Part shown: piece after piece, positions 11,214-26,461 of the stretch
Layout: the number at the start of each line of letters is the position of its first letter
How positions within the stretch are numbered: position 1 is the stretch's first letter
DNA from: Eledone cirrhosa
Taxonomy: Eukaryota > Mollusca > Cephalopoda > Octopoda > Eledonidae
DNA: 64,000 nucleotides
Assembly (NCBI GenBank): GCA_964016885.1
Contig: OZ024744.1
Coordinates: forward strand, 20,886,098 to 20,950,097
Direction: 5' to 3'
Notes under the pieces: generated by a model
Databases searched by the model: none
What the model saw: only the letters and a program-made list of their open reading frames with translations
What the model was told of the DNA's origin: nothing
Program-made: the position numbers and the translations under genes

Positions 11214-13349
11214 AAGTTAAGACTCGTTTTAACAACAGTTGAATCTTAAGAACTGACTCGTTTTAACGACAGCTGAATCTTAAGACAAAACCCGTTTTAA
11301 CAACAGTTGAATCTTAAGAACTGTCTCGTTTTAACAACAGTTGAATCTTAAGATAAACCTCGTTTTAACAACAGTTTAATCTTAAGAACTGACTCGTTTT
11401 AACAACAGTTGAATCTTAAGACAAAACTCGTTTTAACAACAGTTGAATCTTAAGAACTGACTTGTTCTAACAACAGTTCAGCCTTAAGAACTGACTCGTT
11501 TTAAAACAGTTGAATCGTTAGAACTGACTCGTTTTAACAACAGTTGAATCTTAAAACAAAACTCGTTTTAACAATAGTTGAATCTCAAGAACTGACTCGT
11601 TTTAGCAACAGTTGAATCTTAAGATAACACTCGTTTTCATAACAGTTGAATCTTAAGAACTGTCTCGTTTTAACAACAGTTGAATTTTAAGATAAACCTC
11701 GTTTTAACAACAGCTGAATCTTAAGATAAAACTCGTTTTAACAACAGTTCAAACTTAAGAAATGACTCGTTTTAACAAAAGTTGAATCTTATGAACTCAC
11801 TCATTTTAACAACAGTTGAATCTTAAGATAACATTCGTTTTAAAAACAGTTGAATCTTAAGAACTGATTCGTTTTAACAACAGTTGAATCTTAAGATAAA
11901 ACTCGTTTTAACAACAGTTGAATCTTAAGAACGGACTCGTTTTAACAACACCTGAATCTTAAGATAAAACTCGTTTTAACAACAGTTGAATCTTAAGAAC
12001 TGATTCGTTTTAACAACAGTTCAAACTTAAGAACTGACTCGTTTTAACAACAGTTGAATCTTATGAACTGACTCATTTTAACAACAGTTGAATCTTAAGA
12101 TAACATTCGTTTTAACAACAGTTGAATCTTAAGAACTGACTCGTTTTAACAACAGTTGAATCTTAAAGATAAAACTCGTTTCGACAACAGTTGAATCTTA
12201 AAGAACTGACTCGTTTTAACAACAGCTGAATCTTAAGATAAAACTCGTTTTAACAACAGTTGAATCTTAAGATAAAACTCGTTTTAACAACAGTTGAATC
12301 TTAAGAACTGACTCGTTTTAACGACAGCTGAATCTTAAGATAAAACTCGTTTTAACAACAGTTCAAACTTAAGAAATGACTCGTTTTAACAACAGTTGAA
12401 TCTTATGAACTGACTCATTTTAACAACAGTTGAATCTTAAGAACTGATTCGTTTTAACAACAGTTGAATCTTAAGATAAAACTCGTTTTAACAACAGTTG
12501 AATCTTAAGAACTTACTCGTTTTAACAACAGTTGAATCTTAAGATAAAACTCGTTTTAACAACAGTTGAATCTTAAGAACTGACTCGTTTTAACAACAGC
12601 TGAATCTTAAGATAAAACTCGTTTTAACAACAGTTGAATCTTAAGATAAAACTCGTTTTAACAACAGTTGAATCTTAAGAACTGACTCGTTTTAACAACA
12701 GTTGAATCTTAAGATAAAACTTGTTTTAACAACAGTTGAATCTTATGAGCTAACTCATTTTAACAACAGTTGAATCTTAAGTTAAGACTCGTTTTAACAA
12801 CAGTTGAATCTTAAGAACTGACTCGTTTTAACAACAGCTGAATCTTAAGATAAAACTCGTTTTAACAACAGTTGAATCTTAAGAACTGACTCGTTTTAAC
12901 AACAGCTGAATCTTAAGATAAAACTCGTTTTAACAACAGTTGAATCTTAAGATAAAACTCGTTTTAACAACAGTTGAATCTTAAGTACTGACTTGTTTTA
13001 ACAACAGTTGAATCTTAAGATAAAACTCGTTTTAACAACAGTTGAATCTTATGAACTAACTCATTTTAACAACAGTTGAATCTTAAGAACTGACTCCTTT
13101 TAACAACAGTTGAATCTTAAGACAAAACTCGTTTTAACAACAGTTGAATCTTAAGAACTGACTTGTTCTAACAACAGTTCAGTCTCAAGAATTGACTCGT
13201 TTTAAAACAGTTGAATCGTTTGATCTGACTCGTTTTAACAACAGTTGAATCTTAAAATAAAACTCGTATTAACAATAGTTGAATGTCAAGAAATGACTCG
13301 TTTTAGCAACAGTTGAATCTTAATAACTGACTCGTTTTAACAACAGTTG
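11214..13349. repeat. Sub-repeat with a partner 6.63 kb upstream, second copy (in A)
   Basis: Partner of 4,585-6,720. The two are more different from each other than A is from B: an extra monomer near 12,260, a missing one near 13,080 and several base changes such as ATAAACCTCG against ATAATCCTCG. This duplication is therefore older than the 25-kb one. The corresponding stretch in B is about 36,332-38,467. Confidence 0.82.
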
Positions 13350-16300
13350 AATGTTAAGATAAAACTCGTTTTAACAATAGTTGAATCTTAAGAACTGACT
13401 CGTTTTAACAACAGTTGAATCTTAAGATAAAACTCGTTTTAACAACAGTTGAATCTTAAGAAATGACTCGTTTTAACAACAGCTGAATCTTAAGATAAAA
13501 CTCGTTTTAACAACAGTTCAAACTTAAGAAATGACTCGTTTTAACAAAAGTTGAATATTATGAACTCACTCATTTTAACAACAGTTGAATCTTAAGATAA
13601 CATTCGTTTTAACAACAGTTGAATCTTAAGAACTGATTCGTTTTAACAACAGTTGAATATTAAGATAAAACTCGTTTTAACAACAGTTGAATCTTAAGAA
13701 CGGACTCGTTTTAACAACACCTGAATCTTAAGATAAAACTCGTTTTAACAACAGTTGAATCTTAAGAACTGATTCGTTTTAACAACAGTTCAAACTTAAG
13801 AACTGACTCGTTTTAACAACAGTTGAATCTTATGAACTGACTCATTTTAACAACAGTTGAATCTTAAGATAACATTCGTTTTAACAACAGTTGAATCTTA
13901 AGAACTGACTCGTTTTAACAACAGTTGAATCTTAAAGATAAAACTCGTTTCGACAACAGTTGAATCTTAAAGAACTGACTCGTTTTAACAACAGCTGAAT
14001 CTTAAGATAAAACTCGTTTTAACAACAGTTGAATCTTAAGATAAAACTCGTTTTAACAACAGTTGAATCTTAAGAACTGACTCGTTTTAACGACAGCTGA
14101 ATCTTAAGATAAAACTCGTTTTAACAACAGTTCAAACTTAAGAAATGACTCGTTTTAACAACAGTTGAATCTTATGAACTGACTCATTTTAACAACAGTT
14201 GAATCTTAAGAACTGATTCGTTTTAACAACAGTTGAATCTTAAGATAAAACTCGTTTTAACAACAGTTGAATCTTAAGAACTTACTCGTTTTAACAACAG
14301 TTGAATCTTAAGATAAAACTCGTTTTAACAACAGTTGAATCTTAAGAACTGACTCGTTTTAACAACAGCTGAATCTTAAGATAAAACTCGTTTTAACAAC
14401 AGTTGAATCTTAAGATAAAACTCGTTTTAACAACAGTTGAATCTTAAGAACTGACTCGTTTTAACAACAGTTGAATCTTAAGATAAAACTCGTTTTAACA
14501 ACAGTTGAATCTTATGAGCTAACTCATTTTAACAACAGTTGAATCTTAAGTTAAGACTCGTTTTAACAACAGTTGAATCTTAAGAACTGACTCGTTTTAA
14601 CAACAGCTGAATCTTAAGATAAAACTCGTTTTAACAACAGTTGAATCTTAAGAACTGACTCGTTTTAACAACAGCTGAAACTTAAGATAAAACTCGTTTT
14701 AACAACAGTTGAATCTTAAGATAAAACTCGTTTTAATAACAGTTGAATCTTAAGTACTGACTTGTTTTAACAACAGTTGAATCTTAAGATAAAACTCGTT
14801 TTAACAACAGTTGAATCTTAAGATAAAACTCGTTTTAACAACAGTTGAATCTTATGAACTAACTCATTTTAACAACAGTTGAATCTTAAGTTAAGACTCG
14901 TTTTAACAACAGTTGAATCTTAAGAACTGACTCCTTTTAACAACAGTTGAATCTTAAGACAAAACTCGTTTTAACAACAGTTGAATCTTAAGAACTGACT
15001 TGTTCTAACAACAGTTCAATCTCAAGAATTGACTCGTTTTAAAACAGTTGAATCGGTTGATCTGACTTGTTTTAACAACAGTTGAATCTTAAAATAAAAC
15101 TCGTATTAACAATAGTTGAATGTCAAGAAATGACTCGTTTTAGCAACAGTTGAATCTTAATAACTGACTCGTTTTAACAACAGTTGAATCTTAAGAACTG
15201 ACTCGTTTTAACAACAGTTGAATCTTAAGATAAAACTCGTTTTAACAACAGTTGAATCTTAAGAAATGACTCGTTTTAACAACAGCTGAATCTTAAGATA
15301 AAACTCGTTTTAACAACAGTTCAAACTTAAGAAATGACTCGTTTTAACAAAAGTTGAATATTATGAACTCACTCATTTTAACAACAGTTGAATCTTAAGA
15401 TAACATTCGTTTTAACAACAGTTGAATCTTAAGAACTGATTCGTTTTAACAACAGTTGAATCTTAAGATAAAACTCGTTTTAACAACAGTTGAATCTTAA
15501 GAACGGACTCGTTTTAACAACAGCTGAATCTTAAGATAAAACTCGTTTTAACAACAGCTGAATCTTAAGATAAAACTCGTTTTAACAACAGTTGAATCTT
15601 AAGATAAAACTCGTTTTAACAACAGTTGAATCTTAAGAACTGACTCGTTTTAACAACAGCTGAATCTTAAGATAAAACTCGTTTTAACAACAGTTGAATC
15701 TTAAGAACTGACTCGTTTTAACAACAGGTGAATCTTAAGATAAAACTCGTTTTAACAACAGCTGAATCTTAAGATAAAACTCGTTTTAACAACAGTTGAA
15801 TCTTAAGATAAAACTCGTTTTAACAACAGTTGAATCTTAAGTACTGACTTGTTTTAACAACAGTTGAATCTTAAGACAAAACTCGTTTTAACAACAGTTG
15901 AATCTTATGAGCTAACTCATTTTAACAACAGTTGAATCTTAAGTTAAGACTCGTTTTAACAACAGTTGAATCTTAAGAACTGACTCGTTTTAACAACAGC
16001 TGAATCTTAAGATAAAACTTGTTTTAACAACAGTTGAATCTTAAAGATAAAACTCGCTTTAACAACAGTTGAATCTTAAGAACTGACTCGTTTTAACAAC
16101 AGTTGAATCTTAAGACAAAACCCGTTTTAACAACAGTTGAATCTTAAGAACTGTCTCGTTTTAACAACAGTTGAATCCTAAGATAAACCTCGTTTTAACA
16201 ACAGATTAATCTTAAGAACTGACTCGTTCTAAAAACAGTTGAATCTTAAGACAAAACTCGTTTTAACAACAGTTGAATCTTAAGAACTGACTTGTTCTAA

Positions 16301-17699
16301 CAACAGTTCAGCCTCAAGAACTGACTCGTTTTAAAACAGTTGAATCGTTAGATCTGACTCGTTTTAACAACAGTTGAATCTTAAAATAAAACTCGTTTTA
16401 ACAATAGTTGAATCTCAAGAACTGACTCGTTTTAGCAACAGTTGAATCTTAATAACTGACTCGTTTTAACAACAGTTGAATGTTAAGATAAAACTCGTTT
16501 AAGAATAGTTGAATCTTAAGAACTGACTCGTTTTAACAACAGTTGAATCTTAAGATAAAACTCGTTTTAACAACTGTTGAATCTTAAGAACTGACTCGTT
16601 TTAACAACAGTTGAATCTTCAAATAAAACTCGTTTTAACAACAGTTGAATCTTAAGAACTGACTCGTTTTAACAACAGTTGAATGTTAAGATAAAACTCG
16701 TTTAAAAAATAGTTGAATCTTAAGAACTGACTCGTTTTAACAACAGTTGAATCTTAAGATAAAACTCGTTTTAACAACAGTTGAATCTTAAGAACTGACT
16801 CATTTTAACAACAGTTGAATATTATGAACTCACTCATTTTAACAACACTTGAATCTTAAGATAACATTCGTTTTAACAACAGTTGAATCTTAAGAACTGA
16901 TTCGTTTTAACAACAGTTGAATCTTAAGATAAAACTCGTTTTAACAACAGTTGAATCTTAAGAACGGACTCGTTTTAACAACAGCTGAATCTTAAGATAA
17001 AACTCGTTTTAACAACAGTTGTATCTTATGAACTGACTCATTTTAACAACAGTTGAATCTTAAGAACTGATTCGTTTTAACAACAGTTGAATCTTAAGAT
17101 AAAACTCGTTTTAACAACAGTTGAATCTTAAGAACTGATTCGTTTTAACAACAGTTCAAACTTAAGAACTGATTCGTTTTAACAACAGTTGAATCTTATG
17201 AACTGACTCATTTTAACAACAGTTGAATCTTAAGATAACATTCGTTTTAACAACAGTTGAATCTTAAGAACTGACTCGTTTTAACAACAGCTGAATCTTA
17301 AGATAAAACTCGTTTTAACAACAGTTGTATCTTATGAACTGACTCATTTTAACAACAGTTGAATCTGAAGAACTGATTCGTTTTAACAACAGTTGAATCT
17401 TAAGATAAAACTCGTTTTAACAACAGTTGAATCTTAAGAACTGACTCGTTTTAACAACAGCTGAATCTTAAGATAAAACTCGTTTTAACAACAGTTGAAT
17501 CTTAAGAACTGACTCGTTTTAACGACAGCTGAATCTTAAGATAAAACTCGTTTTAACAACAGTTGGATCTTAAGAACTGACTCGTTTTAACAACAGTTGA
17601 ATCTTACGATAAAACTCGTTTTAACAACAGTTGAATCTTATGAACTAACTCATTTTAACAACAGTTGAATCTTAAGTTAAGACTCGTTTTAACAACAGT

Positions 17700-17701
17700 T
17701 T
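17700..17701. other. Deletion junction in A: 4 monomers missing relative to B
   Basis: In A a TTAAGACTCG monomer runs through CAACAGTT directly into TAATCTTAAG. In B the same two half-monomers are separated by 136 bp (about 42,819-42,954), which holds ACAAAACCCG, AACTGTCTCG and ATAAACCTCG monomers. The A-B offset changes here from 25,118 to 25,254. The flanking identity extends across the shared core, so the break could lie anywhere in that homology. Related cassettes elsewhere have the block, so loss in A is likelier than gain in B. Confidence 0.88.
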
Positions 17702-20700
17702 AATCTTAAGAACTGACTCGTTTTAACAACAGTTGAATCTTAAGACAAAACTCGTTTTAACAACAGTTGAATCTTAAGAACTGACTTGTTCTAACAACAG
17801 TTCAGCCTTAAGAACTGACTCGTTTTAAAACAGTTGAATCGTTAGAATCGACTCGTTTTAACAACAGTTGAATCTTAAAATAAAACTCGTTTTAACAATA
17901 GTTGAATCTCAAGAACTGACTCGTTTTAGCAACAGTTGAATCTTAAGATAACACTCGTTTTCATAACAGTTGAATCTTAAGAACTGTCTCGTTTTAACAA
18001 CAGTTGAATTTTAAGATAAACCTCGTTTTGACAACAGGTGAATCTTAAGAACTGACTCGTTTTAACAACAGTTAAATCTTAATAACTGACTCGTTTTAAC
18101 AACAGTTGAATGTTAAGATAAAACTCGTTTTAACACTAGTTGAATCTTAAGAACTGACTCGTTTTAACAACAGTTGAATCTTAAGATAAAACTCGTTTTA
18201 ACAACTGTTGAATCTTAAGAACTGACTCGTTTTAACAACAGCTGAATCTTAAGATAAAACTCGTTTTAACAACAGTTGAATCTTAAGAACTGACTCGTTT
18301 TAACAACAGTTGAATGTTAAGATAAAACTCGTTTTAACAATAGTGGAATCTTAAGAACTGACTCGTTTTAACAACAGTTGAATCTTAAGATAAAGCTCGT
18401 TTTAACAACAGTTGAATCTTAAGAACTGACTCGTTTTAACAACAGCTGAATCTTAAGATAAAACTCGTTTTAACAACAGTTCAAACTTAAGAAATGACTC
18501 GTTTTAACAAAAGCTGAATCTTATGAACTCACTCATTTTAACAACAGTTGAATCTTAAGATAACATTCGTTTTAACAACGTTGAATCTTAAGAACTGATT
18601 CGTTTTAACAACAGTTGAATCTTAAGATAAAACTCGTTTTAACAACACGTGAATCTTAAGAACGGACTCGTTTTAACAACACCTGAATGTTAAGATAAAA
18701 CTCGTTTTAACAACAGTTGAATCTTAAGAACTGATTCGTTTTAACAACAGTTCAAACTTAAGAACTGACTCGTTTTAACAACAGTTGAATCTTATGAACT
18801 GACTCATTTTAACAACAGTTGAATCTTAAGATAACATTCGTTTTAACAACAGTTGAATCTTAAGAACTGACTCGTTTTAACAACAGTTGAATCTTAAAGA
18901 TAAAACTCGTTTCGACAACAGTTGAATCTTAAGAACTGACTCGTTTTAACAACAGCTGAATCTTAAGATGAAACTCGTTTTAACAACAGTTGAATCTTAA
19001 GATAAAACTCGTTTTAACAACAGTTGAATCTTATGAGCTAACTCATTTTAACAACAGTTGAATCTTAAGTTAAGACTCGTTTTAACAACAGTTGAATCTT
19101 AAGAACTGACTCGTTTTAACAACAGCTGAATCTTAAGATAAAACTCGTTTTAACAACAGTTGAATCTTAAGAACTGACTCGTTTTAACAACAGCTGAATC
19201 TTAAGATAAAACTCGTTTTAACAACAGTTGAATCTTAAGTTAAGACTCGTTTTAACAACAGTTGAATCTTAAGAACTGACTCGTTTTAACGACAGCTGAA
19301 TCTTAAGACAAAACCCGTTTTAACAACAGTTGAATCTTAAGAACTGTCTCGTTTTAACAACAGTTGAATCTTAAGATAAACCTCGTTTTAACAACAGTTT
19401 AATCTTAAGAACTGACTCGTTTTAACAACAGTTGAATCTTAAGACAAAACTCGTTTTAACAACAGTTGAATGTTAAGAACTGACTTGTTCTAACAACAGT
19501 TCAGCCTTAAGAACTGACTCGTTTTAAAACAGTTGAATCGTTAGAACTGACTCGTTTTAACAACAGTTGAATCTTAAAATAAAACTCGTTTTAACAATAG
19601 TTGAATCTCAAGAACTGACTCGTTTTAGCAACAGTTGAATCTTAAGATAACACTCGTTTTCATAACAGTTGAATCTCAAGAACTGTCTCGTTTTAACAAC
19701 AGTTGACTTTTAAGATAAACCTCGTTTTGACAACAGTTGAATCTTAAGAACTGACTCGTTTTAACAACAGTTAAATCTTAATAACTGACTCGTTTTAACA
19801 ACAGTTGCATGTTAAGATAACACTCGTTTTAACAATAGTTGAATCTTAAGAACTGACTCGTTTTAACAACAGTTGAATCTTAAGATAAAACTCGTTTTAA
19901 CAACTGTTGAATCTTAAGAACTGACTTGTTTTAACAACAGCTGAATCTTAAGATAAAACTCGTTTTAACAACAGTTGAATCTTAAGAACTGACTCGTTTT
20001 AACAACAGTTGAATCTTCAAATAAAACTCGTTTTAACAACAGTTGAGTCTTAAGAACTGACTCGTTTTAACAACAGTTGAATGTTAAGATAAAACGCGTT
20101 TTAACAATAGTGGAATCCTAAGAACTGACTCGTTTTAACAACAGTTGAATCTTAAGATAAAACTCGTTTTAACAACAGTTGAATCTTATGAACTAACTCA
20201 TTTTAACAACAGTTGAATCTTAAGTTAAGACTCGTTTTAACAACAGTTGAATCTTAAGAACTGACTCCTTTTAACAACAGTTGAATCTTAAGACAAAACT
20301 CGTTTTAACAACAGTTGAATCTTAAGAACTGACTTGTTCTAACAACAGTTCAGTCTCAAGAATTGACTCGTTTTAAAACAGTTGAATCGTTTGATCTGAC
20401 TCGTTTTAACAACAGTTGAATCTTAAAATAAAACTCGTATTAACAATAGTTGAATGTCAAGAAATGACTCGTTTTAGCAACAGTTGAATCTTAATAACTG
20501 ACTCGTTTTAACAACAGTTGAATGTTAAGATAAAACTCGTTTTAACAATAGTTGAATCTTAAGAACTGACTCGTTTTAACAACAGTTGAATCTTAAGATA
20601 AAACTCGTTTTAACAACAGTTGAATCTTAAGAAATGACTCGTTTTAACAACAGCTGAATCTTAAGATAAAACTCGTTTTAACAACAGTTCAAACTTAAGA

Positions 20701-21758
20701 AATGACTCGTTTTAACAAAAGTTGAATATTATGAACTCACTCATTTTAACAACAGTTGAATCTTAAGATAACATTCGTTTTAACAACAGTTGAATCTTAA
20801 GAACTGATTCGTTTTAACAACAGTTGAATCTTAAGATAAAACTCGTTTTAACAACAGTTGAATCTTAAGAACGGACTCGTTTTAACAACACCTGAATCTT
20901 AAGATAAAACTCGTTTTAACAACAGTTGAATCTTAAGAACTGATTCGTTTTAACAACAGTTCAAACTTAAGAACTGACTCGTTTTAACAACAGTTGAATC
21001 TTATGAACTGACTCATTTTAACAACAGTTGAATCTTAAGATAACATTCGTTTTAACAACAGTTGAATCTTAAGAACTGACTCGTTTTAACAACAGTTGAA
21101 TCTTAAAGATAAAACTCGTTTCGACAACAGTTGAATCTTAAAGAACTGACTCGTTTTAACAACAGCTGAATCTTAAGATAAAACTCGTTTTAACAACAGT
21201 TGAATCTTAAGATAAAACTCGTTTTAACAACAGTTGAATCTTAAGAACTGACTCGTTTTAACGACAGCTGAATCTTAAGATAAAACTAGTTTTAACAACA
21301 GTTCAAACTTAAGAAATGACTCGTTTTAACAACAGTTGAATCTTATGAACTGACTCGTTTTAACAACAGTTGAATCTTAAGATAAAACTCGTTTTAACAA
21401 CAGTTGAATCTTATGAGCTAACTCATTTTAACAACAGTTGAATCTTAAGTTAAGACTCGTTTTAACAACAGTTGAATCTTAAGAACTGACTCGTTTTAAC
21501 AACAGCTGAATCTTAAGATAAAACTCGTTTTAACAACAGTTGAATCTTAAGATAAAACTCGTTTTAACAACAGTTGAATCTTAAGTACTGACTTGTTTTA
21601 ACAACAGTTGAATCTTAAGATAAACCTCGTTTTAACAACAGTTGAATCTTAAGATAAAACTCGTTTTAACAACAGTTGAATCTTATGAACTAACTCATTT
21701 TAACAACAGTTGAATCTTAAGTTAAGACTCGTTTTAACAACAGTTGAATCTTAAGAAC

Positions 21759-21764
21759 TGACTC
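21759..21764. other. Deletion junction in A with TGACTC microhomology: 3 monomers missing
   Basis: A reads AACTGACTCG directly into the 33-bp TTTTAAAACAG monomer. B has AACTGACTCC, then 102 further bases, then AATTGACTCG and TTTTAAAACAG. The six bases TGACTC at the A junction fit both B flanks (47,013-47,018 and 47,115-47,120), placing the break inside them. The offset changes from 25,254 to 25,356. Confidence 0.87.
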
Positions 21765-24700
21765 GTTTTAAAACAGTTGAATCGGTTGATCTGACTCGTT
21801 TTAACAACAGTTGAATCTTAAAATAAAACTCGTATTAACAATAGTTGAATGTCAAGAAATGACTCGTTTTAGCAACAGTTGAATCTTAATAACTGACTCG
21901 TTTTAACAACAGTTGAATGTTAAGATAAAACTCGTTTTAACAATAGTTGAATCTTAAGAACTGACTCGTTTTAACAACAGTTGAATCTTAAGATAAAACT
22001 CGTTTTAACAACAGTTGAATCTCAAGAAATGACTCGTTTTAACAACAGCTGAATCTTAAGATAAAACTCGTTTTAACAACAGTTCAAACTTAAGAAATGA
22101 CTCGTTTTAACAAAAGTTGAATATTATGAACTCACTCATTTTAACAACAGTTGAATCTTAAGATAACATTCGTTTTAACAACAGTTGAATCTTAAGAACT
22201 GATTCGTTTTAACAACAGTTGAATCTTAAGATAAAACTCGTTTTAACAACAGTTGAATCTTAAGAACGGACTCGTTTTAACAACAGCTGAATCTTAAGAT
22301 AAAACTCGTTTTAACAACAGCTGAATCTTAAGATAAAACTCGTTTTAACAACAGTTGAATCTTAAGATAAAACTCGTTTTAACAACAGTTGAATCTTAAG
22401 TACTGACTTGTTTTAACAACAGTTGAATCTTAAGATAAAACTCGTTTTAACAACAGTTGAATCTTATGAGCTAACTCATTTTAACAACAGTTGAATCTTA
22501 AGTTAAGACTCGTTTTAACAACAGTTGAATCTTAAGAACTGACTCGTTTTAACGACAGCTGAATCTTAAGATAAAACTTGTTTTAACAACAGTTGAATCT
22601 TAAAGATAAAACTCGCTTTAACAACAGTTGAATCTTAAGAACTGACTCGTTTTAACAACAGTTGAATCTTAAGACAAAACCCGTTTTAACAACAGTTGAA
22701 TCTTAAGAACTGTCTCGTTTTAACAACAGTTGAATCCTAAGATAAACCTCGTTTTAACAACAGATTAATCTTAAGAACTGACTCGTTCTAACAACAGTTG
22801 AATCTTAAGACAAAACTCGTTTTAACAACAGATTAATCTTAAGAACTGACTTGTTCTAACAACAGTTCAGCCTCAAGAACTGACTCGTTTTAAAACAGTT
22901 GAATCGTTAGATCTGACTCGTTTTAACAACAGTTGAATCTTAAAATAAAACTCGTTTTAACAATAGTTGAATCTCAAGAACTGACTCGTTTTAGCAACAG
23001 TTGAATCTTAATAACTGACTCGTTTTAACAACAGTTGAATGTTAAGATAAAACTCGTTTAAGAATAGTTGAATCTTAAGAACTGACTCGTTTTAACAACA
23101 GTTGAATCTTAAGATAAAACTCGTTTTAACAACTGTTGAATCTTAAGAACTGACTCGTTTTAACAACAGTTGAATCTTCAAATAAAACTCGTTTTAACAA
23201 CAGTTGAATCTTAAGAACTGACTCGTTTTAAAAACAGTTGAATGTTAAGATAAAACTCGTTTTAAAAATAGTTGAATCTTAAGAACTGACTCGTTTTAAC
23301 AACAGTTGAATCTTAAGATAAAACTCGTTTTAACAACAGTTGAATCTTAAGAACTGACTCATTTTAACAACAGTTGAATATTATGAACTCACTCATTTTA
23401 ACAACACTTGAATCTTAAGATAACATTCGTTTTAACAACAGTTGAATCTTAAGAACTGATTCGTTTTAACAACAGTTGAATCTTAAGATAAAACTCGTTT
23501 TAACAACAGTTGAATCTTAAGAACGGACTCGTTTTAACAACAGCTGAATTTTAAGATAAAACTCGTTTTAACAACAGTTGAATCTTAAGAACTGATTCGT
23601 TTTAACAACAGTTCAAACTTAAGAACTGATTCGTTTTAACAACAGTTGAATCTTATGAACTGACTCATTTTAACAACAGTTGAATCTTAAGATAACATTC
23701 GTTTTAACAACAGTTGAATCTTAAGAACTGACTCGTTTTAACAACAGTTGAATCTTAAGATAAAACTCGTTTTAACAACAGTTGATTCTTAAGAACTGAC
23801 TCGTTTTAACAACAGCTGAATCTTAAGATAAAACTCGTTTTAACAACAGTTGTATCTTATGAACTGACTCATTTTAACAACAGTTGAATCTTAAGAACTG
23901 ATTCGTTTTAACAACAGTTGAATCTTAAGATAAAACTCGTTTTAACAACAGTTGAATCTTAAGAACTGACTCGTTTTAACAACAGCTGAATCTTAAGATA
24001 AAACTCGTTTTAACAACAGTTGAATCTTAAGAACTGACTCGTTTTAACGACAGCTGAATCTTAAGATAAAACTCGTTTTAACAACAGTTGGATCTTAAGA
24101 ACTGACTCGTTTTAACAACAGTTGAATCTTACGATAAAACTCGTTTTAACAACAGTTGAATCTTATGAACTAACTCATTTTAACAACAGTTGAATCTTAA
24201 GTTAAGACTCGTTTTAACAACAGTTGAATCTTAAGAACTGACTCGTTTTAACAACAGTTGAATCTTAAGACAAAACCCGTTTTAACAACAGTTGAATCTT
24301 AAGAAATGTCTCGTTTTAACAACAGTTGAATCTTAAGATAAACCTCGTTTTAACAACAGTTTAATCTTAAGAACTGACTCGTTTTAACAACAGTTGAATC
24401 TTAAGACAAAACTCGTTTTAACAACAGTTGAATCTTAAGAACTGACTTGTTCTAACAACAGTTCAGCCTTAAGAACTGACTCGTTTTAAAACAGTTGAAT
24501 CGTTAGAATCGACTCGTTTTAACAACAGTTGAATCTTAAAATAAAACTCGTTTTAACAATAGTTGAATCTCAAGAACTGACTCGTTTTAGCAACAGTTGA
24601 ATCTTAAGATAACACTCGTTTTCATAACAGTTGAATCTTAAGAACTGTCTCGTTTTAACAACAGTTGAATTTTAAGATAAACCTCGTTTTGACAACAGGT

Positions 24701-25102
24701 GAATCTTAAGAACTGACTCGTTTTAACAACAGTTAAATCTTAATAACTGACTCGTTTTAACAACAGTTGAATCTTCAAATAAAACTCGTTTTAACAACAG
24801 TTGAATCTTAAGAACTGTCTCGTTTTAACAACAGTTGAATCTTAAGATAAAACTCGTTTTAACAACAGTTGAATCTTAAGATAAAACTCGTTTTAACAAC
24901 AGTTGAATCTTATGAGCTAACTCATTTTAACAACAGTTGAATCTTAAGTTAAGACTCGTTTTAACAACAGTTGAATCTTAAGAACTGACTCGTTTTAACA
25001 ACAGCTGAATCTTAAGATAAAACTCGTTTTAACAACAGTTGAATCTTAAGAACTGACTCGTTTTAACAACAGCTGAATCTTAAGATAAAACTCGTTTTAA
25101 CA

Positions 25103-26461
25103 ACAGTTGAATCTTAAGTTAAGACTCGTTTTAACAACAGTTGAATCTTAAGAACTGACTCGTTTTAACGACAGCTGAATCTTAAGACAAAACCCGTTTT
25201 AACAACAGTTGAATCTTAAGAACTGTCTCGTTTTAACAACAGTTGAATCTTAAGATAAACCTCGTTTTAACAACAGTTTAATCTTAAGAACTGACTCGTT
25301 TTAACAACAGTTGAATCTTAAGACAAAACTCGTTTTAACAACAGTTGAATCTTAAGAACTGACTTGTTCTAACAACAGTTCAGCCTTAAGAACTGACTCG
25401 TTTTAAAACAGTTGAATCGTTAGAACTGACTCGTTTTAACAACAGTTGAATCTTAAAATAAAACTCGTTTTAACAATAGTTGAATCTCAAGAACTGACTC
25501 GTTTTAGCAACAGTTGAATCTTAAGATAACACTCGTTTTCATAACAGTTGAATCTCAAGAACTGTCTCGTTTTAACAACAGTTGACTTTTAAGATAAACC
25601 TCGTTTTGACAACAGTTGAATCTTAAGAACTGACTCGTTTTAACAACAGTTAAATCTTAATAACTGACTCGTTTTAACAACAGTTGCATGTTAAGATAAA
25701 ACTCGTTTTAACAATAGTTGAATCTTAAGAACTGACTCGTTTTAACAACAGTTGAATCTTAAGATAAAACTCGTTTTAACAACTGTTGAATCTTAAGAAC
25801 TGACTTGTTTTAACAACAGCTGAATCTTAAGATAAAACTCGTTTTAACAACAGTTGAATCTTAAGAACTGACTCGTTTTAACAACAGTTGAATCTTCAAA
25901 TAAAACTCGTTTTAACAACAGTTGAATCTTAAGAACTGACTCGTTTTAACAACAGTTGAATGTTAAGATAAAACCCGTTTTAACAATAGTGGAATCTTAA
26001 GAACTGACTCGTTTTAACAACAGTTGAATCTTAAGATAAAACTCGTTTTAACAACAGTTGAATCTTAACAACTGACTCTTTTTAACAACAGCTGAATCTT
26101 AAGATAAAACTCGTTTTAACAACAGTTCAAACTTAAGAAATGACTCGTTTTAACAAAAGTTGAATCTTATGAACTCACTCATTGTAACAACAGTTGAATC
26201 TTAAGATAACATTCGTTTTAACAACAGTTGAATCTTAAGAACTCATTCGTTTTAACAACAGTTGAATCTTAAGATAAAACTCGTTTTAACAACACGTGAA
26301 TCTTAAGAACGGACTCGTTTTAACAACACCTGAATCTTAAGATAAAACTCGTTTTAACAACAGTTGAATCTTAAGAACTGATTCGTTTTAACAACAGTTC
26401 AAACTTAAGAACTGACTCGTTTTAACAACAGTTGAATCTTATGAACTGACTCATTTTAACA
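25103..26461. repeat. 1,359-bp higher-order unit, first copy (in A)
   Basis: A 40-monomer unit (39 x 34 plus one 33-bp monomer) opens with a TTAAGTTAAGACTCG monomer at about 25,116 and recurs at 26,475. TTTTCATAAC at 25,536 recurs at 26,895, and CACGTG at 26,293 recurs at 27,652, all exactly 1,359 bp apart. It includes a full class-1 cassette, GAATGTTAAG and TAGTGG monomers, CTCATTGTAAC and CACGTG monomers. Upstream of 25,103 the similarity stops. Confidence 0.9.
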
